NCBI GenBank assembly: GCA_020853755.1
Contig: JADYYG010000009.1
Span: 50,779 to 114,778, forward strand
Source: Dehalococcoidia bacterium
GTDB lineage: Bacteria; Chloroflexota; Dehalococcoidia; Tepidiformales; Tepidiformaceae
DNA: 64,000 nt
Direction: 5' to 3'
The position numbers and the translations under genes were made by a program. This document shows positions 34,848 through 42,583 of the stretch, one piece after another (position 1 is the stretch's first letter; each line of letters opens with the position of its first letter). The notes below the pieces were generated by a model, which was not told the origin of the DNA, ran no database searches, and saw nothing but the letters and a program-made list of their open reading frames with translations.

Positions 34848-35747
34848 ATGGAACTGGCCCAGCTTGATGCATTCATAGCCGCGGCTGATTGCGGAAGTTT
34901 TTCCCGCGCCGCGGACCTCCTCAACGTCGCCCAGCCGTCACTCAGCAACCGAATCCAGTCGCTCGAGCGCGAAGTAGGCCAGTCCCTCTTCGAGCGCATG
35001 GGCCGCGGCGTCAAGCTGACCGATGCCGGCCGCTCATTCCTTCCCTACGCCCAGCGAGTGCTGCGGACACTCAATGACGGCTTGATGGTCCTTGAGGGAA
35101 CCCGGGAAGGCACCGCCGGCCGCCTCACCATCGGCACCGCCCCGGCTGTCGGGACGTACGTGCTGCCGCGCCTGCTCAAGGTCTTTTGCGACAACCACCA
35201 GGGTGTCGACGTTCTTGTCCGCACCGGACACAGCGACGAAGTGCTCCAGATGGTCCTCGATGATGACGTGCAGGTCGGGTTTGGCCGCCCGATTAACCAC
35301 CCGGACGTCCGCACGGTCACGCTCTATCGCGACGAGCTGGTGCTCGTCGTTTCGTCCCAGCATCGCTACGCCAAGCGCGGCTCGGTGAAAGTCGACCAGT
35401 TGGCGGAGGATTCGCTGATCCTGTTCGACCGCGATTCCGGGTATTACGGGATGATCCTCGGCCTCTTCCGCGACCTTGGCGTCGTTCCCCAGCAACAGAT
35501 GCAACTCGACTCGATCGAAGCGACGAAGAAGATGGTCGAGTCGAACCTGGGCATCGCCTTGCTTCCCGAGGTCAGCGTCGAGCGCGAGATCCGCCTCGGG
35601 ACGCTCCACAAGGTGCATATCGAATCCGCCGAGCCCGTCGAACGCGAGATCGCCGTGATGTACCGGCGGAACAAGCCCCAGTCCGGGCCGATGGCCGCGT
35701 TCCTGGACCTCCTGGGCGAGATCTACGGCATGAAGCTGCCGAGATAG
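34848..35747 (+). CDS. LysR-family transcriptional regulator
   Basis: 299 residues from the ATG at 34848. The N-terminal helix-turn-helix (1-60; MELAQLDAFIAAADCGSFSRAADLLNVAQPSLSNRIQSLE, split by shorter signatures) is the most conserved part. The co-inducer domain (about 90-295) follows, with GRLTIGTAPAVGTYVLPRLL and ESNLGIALLPEVSVER. The effector is unknown. Placed directly after the KOR module with operator-like repeats in front, it may respond to a 2-oxoacid or redox signal and regulate itself. Confidence 0.94.
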   Translation: MELAQLDAFIAAADCGSFSRAADLLNVAQPSLSNRIQSLEREVGQSLFERMGRGVKLTDAGRSFLPYAQRVLRTLNDGLMVLEGTREGTAGRLTIGTAPAVGTYVLPRLLKVFCDNHQGVDVLVRTGHSDEVLQMVLDDDVQVGFGRPINHPDVRTVTLYRDELVLVVSSQHRYAKRGSVKVDQLAEDSLILFDRDSGYYGMILGLFRDLGVVPQQQMQLDSIEATKKMVESNLGIALLPEVSVEREIRLGTLHKVHIESAEPVEREIAVMYRRNKPQSGPMAAFLDLLGEIYGMKLPR

Positions 35748-35756
35748 TCACCGCCA

Positions 35757-36347
35757 GTGCTCATCGACCTGCACTGCCATACGCAGCCGCTGTCGGCCTG
35801 CAGTGCGCTGACTATCGACGCGCTCATCGAGGCGGCCGTCACAAGAGGCATCGAAGGGATCTGCCTGACCGAACATGACCGCGCCTGGGATACCGCCGAC
35901 CTCGAACGCATCGCACGCCGCAGCCCGATCCCCATCTTTTCAGCGGTGGAGCTGACGACGGACATGGGACATATTCTTGCATTCGGCCTCCCGGGACCTG
36001 ATGCGTTCTCTCCAGTCGCCGCCGACGTATTCGGTGCTGCCGAGTCGTCGGGCGCCCTGCTCTTCTTGGCCCACCCGGCTCGCGACGGCTTGCTCAGGGT
36101 GAGCCGCGAGACAATCGAGTACTTCGTCTCGGTCGAGACCGAGAATGGGTCAGACTCGCGGCTCCAGAACATGGCGGCGGCCGGGCTCGCAAGAGGGTTT
36201 CGTCTGCCGGGCATCGGCGGGTCAGATGCCCATTCCCGCGACGAGGTTGGGCGTGCCGCCACAAGGTTCGAAGCACGCATCAACACCGACAGGGAACTGG
36301 TCGAAGCGTTGCGTTCGGGCCGCTACGAAGCTGTCTCGCTCGCCTGA
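35757..36347 (+). CDS. PHP-domain phosphoesterase-like protein
   Basis: 196 residues, GTG start 9 bp after lysR. Metal-binding motifs of the PHP superfamily: DLHCHTQ (His6, His8), EHD near 39-41, HPA near 107, and SDAHS near 161. The trinuclear metal site appears largely intact. PHP proteins include histidinol-phosphate phosphatases, polymerase-associated nucleases and 3',5'-nucleotide phosphatases, so the substrate is open. It overlaps the convergent DinB gene by 25 bp. Confidence 0.88.
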   Translation: MLIDLHCHTQPLSACSALTIDALIEAAVTRGIEGICLTEHDRAWDTADLERIARRSPIPIFSAVELTTDMGHILAFGLPGPDAFSPVAADVFGAAESSGALLFLAHPARDGLLRVSRETIEYFVSVETENGSDSRLQNMAAAGLARGFRLPGIGGSDAHSRDEVGRAATRFEARINTDRELVEALRSGRYEAVSLA

Positions 36348-36844
36348 GCGAACCAGCGAGGCGCCTGCCGCTTCTCCAGCTCTCCGTGCATGTCGAGCAA
36401 CACAGCGAAATGGTCCAGCGCATGCCAGAGAACTTTCTCGGCGAGCCACGCGAGGTCAATCTCGCGGCCGTCGGGCCAGACGCCCGTTCGCTTCCAATCG
36501 TCGAGCGACAGCGCCTTGAACAGCTCCACCGTGGTTGCTCGTTCAGCCATGAAGCGCTGGGCGAGTTGGTCGATGTCGCCGTCCCTCCGGTAGCGGGCTG
36601 AGAACGCGTCTGTGTCCCATGCCTGGAGGACGGGCCGGTCCTCGGCGAGGATGCGCTGAATGCGCGGCTGGAAGTTCTCTGTCTCGACGGCAATCAGGTG
36701 GGCAAGCTGCTGGTGGGCAGACCAGACATCCTCGATCGGTTCGTGTTGCCACGGTTTCACGAGGGATGCTGCCCAGTCGATCCCCTTTACCGAAAGCTGG
36801 AGCCGGGCCATCAGCGTTGGGTCGGGGACGCGTTGCTCTGCCAT
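36323..36844 (-). CDS. DinB-like protein
   Basis: 173 residues. Four-helix bundle features: LQLSVKGIDWAASLVKP, VWSAHQQLAHLIAVETENF with His in helix 2, and VLWHALDHFAVLLDMHGEL with three His in the last helix. This is the third DinB-like protein here. Function is unknown; it could be a mycothiol/bacillithiol-type transferase relative. It overlaps the 3' end of the PHP gene on the other strand by 25 bp. Confidence 0.82.
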   Translation of the reverse strand: MAEQRVPDPTLMARLQLSVKGIDWAASLVKPWQHEPIEDVWSAHQQLAHLIAVETENFQPRIQRILAEDRPVLQAWDTDAFSARYRRDGDIDQLAQRFMAERATTVELFKALSLDDWKRTGVWPDGREIDLAWLAEKVLWHALDHFAVLLDMHGELEKRQAPRWFAQASETAS

Positions 36845-36938
36845 GGGGGACCACCTGCCTTATCGGGGATTCGCCGAAACGGGTTCGGGTGGTCACCCGA
36901 TTCGGCTGCTCGCGAAACCGTACTAGGCTGACCGGAAG

Positions 36939-37589
36939 ATGGCTATCGATCCGGCCGCAAGAGGCGCAGTTTCATCGGCGCACGTTTCACTCATCGAAGC
37001 GGGCGCCAGCGCGCGCGAGCGGCGCACCGGGTTCACCGCCGCAACCGCGTCTGCTTCCGCTCGGATGCCATCAGCAGCCACGTTGCGGACGGGAAACAAG
37101 GCCAGTGCGCAGACTTCGGCTCGCGCGAAGGAGACCTCTACCCGCTCTTACACGCCGCACACACCTGTGGTGTCGAATAGTGACGCCGACCCCGACCAGT
37201 GGGACGGCATGCTGAACCGGCTTGGACAGAAGTACAACGTGCCACCGCTCTTCCTGAAGGCGGTCATGCTCATCGAGAGCGGTGGACGGCCCGATGCGGT
37301 GGGCGACAGCGGGCATTCGGTCGGACTGTTCCAGTTGCACGACCAGGGCTACGGGGCCGGGATGGGCGACGCCCGCTTCGACCCTGAGGCGAATGCCGAC
37401 CGCGCGGCCCGGGGGCTGGCTGAAGCGTGGCACGCCGGGGAGCGTGCCGGGTTCACCGGAGAACATGCGATCCGGGCCGCCTACAACTACTCGTTCAACC
37501 CCGGCGGAGGCTGGGCGTACCAGGGCGACGCACTCGTCGGCGCCTACAACCGGCTCCGCGAGGCGCAAGGACTCCCGCCGGCTTCCTGA
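36939..37589 (+). CDS. Lysozyme-like (SLT) transglycosylase domain protein
   Basis: 216 residues. The N-terminal 80 residues are low-complexity Ala/Ser/Thr/Arg-rich. The C-terminal domain (about 85-210) is a lysozyme-like SLT fold: YNVPPLFLKAVMLIESGGRPDAVG (catalytic Glu113), SVGLFQLHDQGYG and AAYNYSFNPGG. It would cleave peptidoglycan glycan strands. No clear Sec signal peptide is visible, so export may use another route or the true start differs. Confidence 0.85.
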   Translation: MAIDPAARGAVSSAHVSLIEAGASARERRTGFTAATASASARMPSAATLRTGNKASAQTSARAKETSTRSYTPHTPVVSNSDADPDQWDGMLNRLGQKYNVPPLFLKAVMLIESGGRPDAVGDSGHSVGLFQLHDQGYGAGMGDARFDPEANADRAARGLAEAWHAGERAGFTGEHAIRAAYNYSFNPGGGWAYQGDALVGAYNRLREAQGLPPAS

Positions 37590-37698
37590 ACCTTCACCAA
37601 CAGGAACCTCCGAAGTTCGCCGTCGGCCTTCCGGGCGGTGGTATCATCGTTGTTCGCGGCGCCGGGAACGGGGCCGAATACGCGATGGAGACGGCGCC

Positions 37699-39132
37699 AT
37701 GGTGACCGCTGGATATCTCGAACGCAGCGTCCATGTTGGGAAGCTCAACCTCAGCTACCAGGAATGGGGCAACAGCAGCGCGCCGCCCATCATCATGCTC
37801 CACGGTTTCGGCGTATCGGGGCACATGTTCGACGAGTTTGCCGACCGGATGCAGGACCGCTATCGGCTGCTCGCGCTCGACCAGCGCGGCCACGGCGATA
37901 GCGACTGGTCGGAGGAAGGCGACTACTCCCGCACGGCGTTCGTCGAAGACCTCGAGGGGTTCCGCAAGGCGCTGGGCATCGAACGGTTCATCCTGATCGG
38001 GCACAGCATGGGCGGCCTGAACTCCGTCGCCTATGCGAGCGCCTATCCCGAGCGCGTGAAGGCGCTGGTGCTCGTGGATGTTGGGCCGGAGTCGGCCAAA
38101 GAGGGTGTCGACAACATCATGCGGTTCACCCGTGGGCCCGATGAACTCGAGTTCGAGGAGTTCGTGGAGATCGCCCACCGCTTCAACCAGCGCCGGACGA
38201 TGGAGAACATCCGTGAGCGCATGCGTCACCGGCTCAAGCCGACCGATTCAGGCAAATGGACCTGGAAGTTCGACAGGCGCTTCCGGCAGCCGGACAGCGG
38301 CCTGCGCGTCGGGAATGATGGGAACAGCGATTCCTGGGCGCTCTTCCGCGGCGTGAAGGCGCCGACGCTCCTCATTCGCGGCGCCGAGAGCGACGTGCTC
38401 CCCGAAGCCGTAGCCGAACGGGCAGCGACCGAGATGCAGCGAGCCCAACTCATCATCATCGCGGGCGCCGGCCATAGCGTGCCGGGCGACAACCCGGATG
38501 CGTTCACCGAAGGCGTACGCAACTTCCTCGGCGACCTTGAACGAGGCGAGTTCGAGTCTGCGTCTGCCGGTGCGCCGCCGCCGCTGGAGCAACTCGTCGA
38601 GGAACATTCGGCGGCTACCAGGCGGGGGCCGAGCCTCGTCGTCCTCGTGGCTGCTGGCGCCGCCGCGGTGGTTGCGCTCGCGGGCGCCGGCATGGCGGTG
38701 AACCGCATGGCGAAGCGCAAGCAACAGCCGCCAAGGACGCTTCGAGGCCGGGCGGCTGCCGCGGCACGTCATGCGCCAACCCTGAGCGCTGCCGAAGTCG
38801 AATATGCCCGGGAGCGGGCCGCAGAGGTTGTTGCCCGGCTTGGCGCGGCGGGTGCAGGCGGCGCGCGCCGCGCTCGGAAGACCATCTCTGAGGCAGACCT
38901 CCATGTTGCGCGCACCGCTGCCCGGGATGCACTGGCGATCCTCAATGAAGGCTCGCACCAGGCAGCCCGACTGACCCGCGACACCTATGGCCGGGTTGAG
39001 CGCAAGCGCGCCGGTAAGCGACCGAGTGGCCCGGTGATGGCTGTTGGAGTCCTGTTGTTGAAGTCGGTCCTCAGCATGGCCGGCCGCAAGGAGAAGCCCC
39101 AGAAGCGGCGCCTGGTGCGATGGCGAAGCTGA
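37699..39132 (+). CDS. Alpha/beta hydrolase with C-terminal membrane anchor and basic tail
   Basis: 477 residues from the ATG at 37699 (GGAG 8 bp upstream). Residues 1-285 are an alpha/beta hydrolase: LHGFGVSGHMFDEFADRM, GHSMGG with Ser103, Asp in IRGAESDVL and His in GAGHSVPGD. After an acidic linker comes one hydrophobic segment (VVLVAAGAAAVVALAGAGMAV, about 315-337), then a 140-residue Lys/Arg/Ala-rich region predicted helical, with a second weak hydrophobic patch (VGVLLLKSVLSMAG). The anchor is unusual for this family. It overlaps the next hydrolase gene by 13 bp. Confidence 0.85.
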   Translation: MVTAGYLERSVHVGKLNLSYQEWGNSSAPPIIMLHGFGVSGHMFDEFADRMQDRYRLLALDQRGHGDSDWSEEGDYSRTAFVEDLEGFRKALGIERFILIGHSMGGLNSVAYASAYPERVKALVLVDVGPESAKEGVDNIMRFTRGPDELEFEEFVEIAHRFNQRRTMENIRERMRHRLKPTDSGKWTWKFDRRFRQPDSGLRVGNDGNSDSWALFRGVKAPTLLIRGAESDVLPEAVAERAATEMQRAQLIIIAGAGHSVPGDNPDAFTEGVRNFLGDLERGEFESASAGAPPPLEQLVEEHSAATRRGPSLVVLVAAGAAAVVALAGAGMAVNRMAKRKQQPPRTLRGRAAAAARHAPTLSAAEVEYARERAAEVVARLGAAGAGGARRARKTISEADLHVARTAARDALAILNEGSHQAARLTRDTYGRVERKRAGKRPSGPVMAVGVLLLKSVLSMAGRKEKPQKRRLVRWRS

Positions 39133-39923
39133 CCGTTGATGGCGCGACCCTCGCTTACGAGGAGCGGGGTGAGGGTTCCCCTGCGATGGTCTTTATCCAC
39201 GGTTGGGCCTGCGATCGGCAGTGCTGGGGCGCCCAGCTAGCCGAGTTCTCGCGGGACCACCGCTGCATCGCAGTCGACCTTCGTGGCCGCGGGGACAGTG
39301 ACGCGGTCCCGCCATTCGGCGTTGGACGGGCGCTTGAGGATGTGGCCGCACTGGTGCGAAGCCTCGGCGTTGGCCCGGTCATCCTCGTGGGTCATAGCCT
39401 GGGTGGCATCATTGCGTTGGCTGTCAACGGCCGCTATCCGGAGCTTGTGCTCGGCGTGGTGACCATCGATTCGCCGATTACCGCGGAAACTGGTGCTGGC
39501 TCGCCGCGGTCGGTGGCTGCCATTCGCGAGGCGGGTTCAATGGACGCAGTTGCGCGCTTCATCGCCACGTTCGACTACGACCCGCCGAATCCCGAAGCGC
39601 AAACGTACGTGCAGCAGACGATGCTCACCTGTCCCCCGGAAGTTGGTTCGGGCATGCTCGAAGACCTTCACCTGGTCGGGCAGGACATGCCTCGGTTGCT
39701 TCGTGAGGCCGACCGCAAGCCGTTCATGATGATCTGGGCCGAAAATCCGCTCGGCGACCCGGCATGGATTCGCGAGCAGACGAACTTCGTGCGCCAGGAG
39801 CCAGTCGCCGGGACGGGTCACTTCGTCCAACTCGAGCAGCCCCATGTGACGAATGCGCTGCTCCGCGCCTTCCTCGATGACGTGGCGAATGACCCCCGGA
39901 TAAAGGCCCGGGAAACCGGTTAG
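39120..39923 (+). CDS. Alpha/beta hydrolase
   Basis: 267 residues. Oxyanion loop IHGWACDRQCW, nucleophile elbow GHSLGG with Ser93, and catalytic His in AGTGHFVQLEQP. The acid is probably within WAENPLGDPAW. The start codon lies inside the previous hydrolase gene (13-bp overlap), so the two are translationally coupled and may act on related substrates. Confidence 0.9.
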   Translation: MAKLTVDGATLAYEERGEGSPAMVFIHGWACDRQCWGAQLAEFSRDHRCIAVDLRGRGDSDAVPPFGVGRALEDVAALVRSLGVGPVILVGHSLGGIIALAVNGRYPELVLGVVTIDSPITAETGAGSPRSVAAIREAGSMDAVARFIATFDYDPPNPEAQTYVQQTMLTCPPEVGSGMLEDLHLVGQDMPRLLREADRKPFMMIWAENPLGDPAWIREQTNFVRQEPVAGTGHFVQLEQPHVTNALLRAFLDDVANDPRIKARETG

Positions 39924-39956
39924 GACGGAAGCGCCGGGGACAGTAAGGTTGTTCCA

Positions 39957-40805
39957 ATGAGCACTTCCCCCCCGTCCCGGCGCGTGAGCGCAGCCAAACG
40001 CAACGGGACCGTAGGAAGGGAATCGAAGGGCGGAGGCCTTTCCTCGCTGTTTATCGGTTCGATCATTGCGGTGGTCATCGCTTTCCTCGTGTTGGTAACC
40101 GTCGCGGTCGACGCGTTCTCAGGAGGTAGCGGAACGCCTGCCGCCGCGCCTTCGACCACTGATACTCCCACCGCCGCGGCAAGCACCCCCACGACAGCAC
40201 CGGCAACGGCCACAACCGTGCCAAAACAGTCTCCGACCGCGGCAACGACCGCCGAAGACGGGAGCATTGTCCTCCCCTGCGGGAACATCCTGGTTCCGCT
40301 GGACAAGCAACATAAGTTGACTGCTGACTGCGCCCCGACCGACCTGGTGACCGTGAAGGGCGGTACGCAACTCCGCTCGGAAGCCGCCGGCGCGTTCAAC
40401 GAGATGCTCGCGGCCGCTTCCAAGGCTGGCTTCACGCTTTACGCGAACAGCGCCTACCGCAGCTACGCGGAGCAGGCGTCGACCTTCCAATACTGGGTGA
40501 ACACGACCGGCCTCGCCTACGCCGAGCGCACCAGCGCACGCGCCGGCCACAGCGAGCACCAGCTCGGCACCACCGCCGATGTCGGAGCGCGCGGCCTCGA
40601 ACTCGAAGCGTTCGAAGGCACTCCCGAAGCTGCCTGGCTGGCGGCGAACTCCTACAAGTTCGGGTTTATCGTGAGCTATCCCGACGGCAAAGAAGGCATC
40701 ACCGGCTACGCGCCCGAGCCCTGGCACGTCCGCTACGTCGGCAAGGATGTGGCCCAGAAGGTTCATGACAGCGGCCTGACGCTCCACGAATACCTGCTGC
40801 GCTGA
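39957..40805 (+). CDS. Membrane-anchored D-Ala-D-Ala carboxypeptidase (VanY family)
   Basis: 282 residues. One N-terminal transmembrane segment (FIGSIIAVVIAFLVLVTVAV, about 32-51), a Thr/Pro/Ala linker (about 58-100), then a VanY/peptidase M15 domain. Zinc ligands are in place: SEHQLGTTADVG (His201, Asp208) and EPWHVRYVG (His257). It would trim the terminal D-alanine of peptidoglycan peptides outside the membrane, implying a real peptidoglycan layer together with the SLT protein at 36.9 kb. Confidence 0.91.
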   Translation: MSTSPPSRRVSAAKRNGTVGRESKGGGLSSLFIGSIIAVVIAFLVLVTVAVDAFSGGSGTPAAAPSTTDTPTAAASTPTTAPATATTVPKQSPTAATTAEDGSIVLPCGNILVPLDKQHKLTADCAPTDLVTVKGGTQLRSEAAGAFNEMLAAASKAGFTLYANSAYRSYAEQASTFQYWVNTTGLAYAERTSARAGHSEHQLGTTADVGARGLELEAFEGTPEAAWLAANSYKFGFIVSYPDGKEGITGYAPEPWHVRYVGKDVAQKVHDSGLTLHEYLLR

Positions 40806-40884
40806 CTTTCCGAACACTATTCGGTTGCGACGGACTCCAACGGGTGCAACACTCGCCCCAAATTCACGTGTAGATGGAGTCCCC

Positions 40885-41697
40885 GTGCCTATCACTTCGC
40901 CAACGCAGGACCTTCTCGTCGAGCAAGACGGAGGTGTCCTCACGCTCACGCTCAACCGGCCTGACCGCCTCAACGCCATCAGCGTGCCGATGCTCCGCGC
41001 CCTCTCCTCGACGCTGCAGGAAGCCAACCTCGACCGGACGGTCCGGGCGATCATCCTGACTGGCGCCGGGCGAGGATTCTGCTCCGGCCTCGACCTGAAG
41101 GCGCAGGACAGCGGCAGCGATGGTGACGCCGTGCAACTGGGCCGGGCTGGATACCAGATGTTCGACCTCCACAATTCGCCGCCGATCGTCATCAACCGCA
41201 TGGACAAGCCGATCGTCTGCGCGATCAACGGCGCCGCGGCCGGCTACGGCATGGACCTCGCGCTCGGCTGCGATATCCGGCTTGCCAGCGAAAACGCGAA
41301 GATGGGCGCCGTCTTCGCCAAGCGCGGCATCGTGCCCGAGAGCGGCGGCTGCTGGTACCTGCCGCGCCTCCTCGGATGGGCCAAGGCGGCCGAGGTCGCC
41401 TTCCTCGGCGACGTCCTTGATGCTCAGCAGTCGCTCGAAGTCGGCCTCGTCAACAAGGTCGTCCCGCACGATGAGCTGATGAACGAAGCCCGGGTCTGGG
41501 CGCACAAGATCGCGAACAACGCCCCGCTCGCCGTGCAGGCAACCAAGCGCATGATGCGCCTCGGCCAGGATGAGACCTTCGAGGCCGCGGTCGACCACAT
41601 CCTCCTCCAGCTCCTCCCGCTGACGCAGACCGAGGACTTCAAGGAGTCGCTCAGCGCGTTCGCCGAGCGGCGCGAGCCGGCGTTCAAGGGCCGGTAA
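40885..41697 (+). CDS. Enoyl-CoA hydratase/isomerase family protein
   Basis: 270 residues from the GTG at 40885, chosen because GGAG lies 6 bp upstream; an earlier in-frame ATG (40825) would add 20 atypical residues. Crotonase-fold signatures: LNRPDRLNAIS, GAGRGFCSGLDLK, NGAAAGYGMDLALGCDIRLAS and KRGIVPESGG, which supply the oxyanion hole and a possible catalytic Glu. It likely acts in fatty-acid beta-oxidation or a CoA-ester branch; the precise substrate is open. A terminator follows. Confidence 0.92.
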   Translation: MPITSPTQDLLVEQDGGVLTLTLNRPDRLNAISVPMLRALSSTLQEANLDRTVRAIILTGAGRGFCSGLDLKAQDSGSDGDAVQLGRAGYQMFDLHNSPPIVINRMDKPIVCAINGAAAGYGMDLALGCDIRLASENAKMGAVFAKRGIVPESGGCWYLPRLLGWAKAAEVAFLGDVLDAQQSLEVGLVNKVVPHDELMNEARVWAHKIANNAPLAVQATKRMMRLGQDETFEAAVDHILLQLLPLTQTEDFKESLSAFAERREPAFKGR

Positions 41698-41717
41698 CGA
41701 CCTCAACAGCCAGCCAG

Positions 41718-41760
41718 ACGCCCGCCGGGTCACCCAGCAATGGCGAGACCCGGCGGGCGT
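41718..41760. terminator. Bidirectional hairpin terminator
   Basis: A 14-bp perfect stem, ACGCCCGCCGGGTC with GACCCGGCGGGCGT, with a 15-base loop and TTCTGT after it. It lies between the convergent enoyl-CoA hydratase gene and the small gene ending at 41786. Confidence 0.85.
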
Positions 41761-41785
41761 TTCTGTGTCTGTCTCCTGGGTTGGC

Positions 41786-42091
41786 TCAGAGCCGTTCGCG
41801 AAGGGAAGCCGGGAGCTCCTCCGGGATCTCCGAGACGGGCCGGGTGGCCAGCGACGTCCTAATGTCGAAGATGTCGCCCCATGCCGCGTCGTAGTAGTCG
41901 GCGGGCCCTTCATCTTCGGCCTCCCAGACGACCACGACCTGGGGGTCGCCTTCCGGTGCGTTCACCCAGTACTCACCGAGCACGGTGGCTTGCGGGGGAT
42001 GGACGAATGTCTTCCTGCGTTCGAAGGCGGCGAGCCCCTGGAGAGCGTTCGTCCCGGGTTTGAAGCGAAAGTAGGCCACGTAAAGCGCCAT
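41786..42091 (-). CDS. Small ferredoxin-like-fold (ABM-type) protein, unknown
   Basis: 101 residues: MALYVAYFRFKPG opens a beta strand, then helix ALQGLAAFERRK, strands ATVLGEYWV and PQVVVVWEAED, and helix DYYDAAWGDIFDI. This is the dimeric alpha/beta-barrel layout of small proteins such as DUF3303 or EthD-like, but I cannot assign a family. Intact neighbours and a terminator before it support a real gene. Confidence 0.72.
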   Translation of the reverse strand: MALYVAYFRFKPGTNALQGLAAFERRKTFVHPPQATVLGEYWVNAPEGDPQVVVVWEAEDEGPADYYDAAWGDIFDIRTSLATRPVSEIPEELPASLRERL

Positions 42092-42115
42092 CGCCGCGCA
42101 GTATACGGCTGCGAC

Positions 42116-42145
42116 TTGGCGTAAAGTATCGTGTCACGATAGAAT
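42116..42145 (+). promoter_or_regulatory. Promoter with palindromic operator; probably leaderless marR transcript
   Basis: -35 TTGGCG (42116-42121), an 18-base spacer, -10 TAGAAT (42140-42145). The spacer contains a perfect palindrome, TATCGTG-T-CACGATA (42127-42141), which overlaps the -10 box. Only six bases separate the -10 box from the marR ATG at 42152, so the predicted transcription start is at or beside the A of the start codon. Confidence 0.75.
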
Positions 42146-42151
42146 CGACTC

Positions 42152-42583
42152 ATGACATCACTTGCCACACGCACGGTGGACTACGGAGCCCTCCACGAGT
42201 TCCGCTATGCCATCCGCCGCTTCCTCTCCTTCAGTGAGCACGCTGCTCGCGACGGCGGGGTCGATCCGCAACAGCACCAGTTGCTGCTCGCGATTAAGGC
42301 CCTTGGCGGAGACCAGGGCCTGACGGTTGGCGAAGCGGCCGACCGCCTGATGCTTCGCCACCATTCCATGGTCGAACTGGTGGACCGCGCCATCCGCAAC
42401 GAACTGGTCACCCGCCACCGCGACGAGCACGACCGGCGAGTGGTGCGTCTCCAGCTCAGCGAGCACGGTGAAGCCCTCCTCCACGAACTCACCGAGCACC
42501 ACATGCGTGAGCTCCGAAACGCTGGTCCTGCGCTGGTGAAGGCGCTGCAATCAGTCCTTACAACAGGTCATGCCCCCGAATGA
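42152..42583 (+). CDS. MarR-family transcriptional regulator
   Basis: 143 residues with the MarR winged helix (about 35-110): QQHQLLLAIKALGGDQGLTVGEAADRLML, HHSMVELVDRAIRNELVTRHRDEHDRRVVRLQLSEHG (split here into recognised segments). It presumably binds the palindrome that overlaps its own promoter, repressing itself and the ClC gene downstream, whose ATG overlaps its stop by 4 bp. The inducing ligand is unknown. Confidence 0.93.
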   Translation: MTSLATRTVDYGALHEFRYAIRRFLSFSEHAARDGGVDPQQHQLLLAIKALGGDQGLTVGEAADRLMLRHHSMVELVDRAIRNELVTRHRDEHDRRVVRLQLSEHGEALLHELTEHHMRELRNAGPALVKALQSVLTTGHAPE

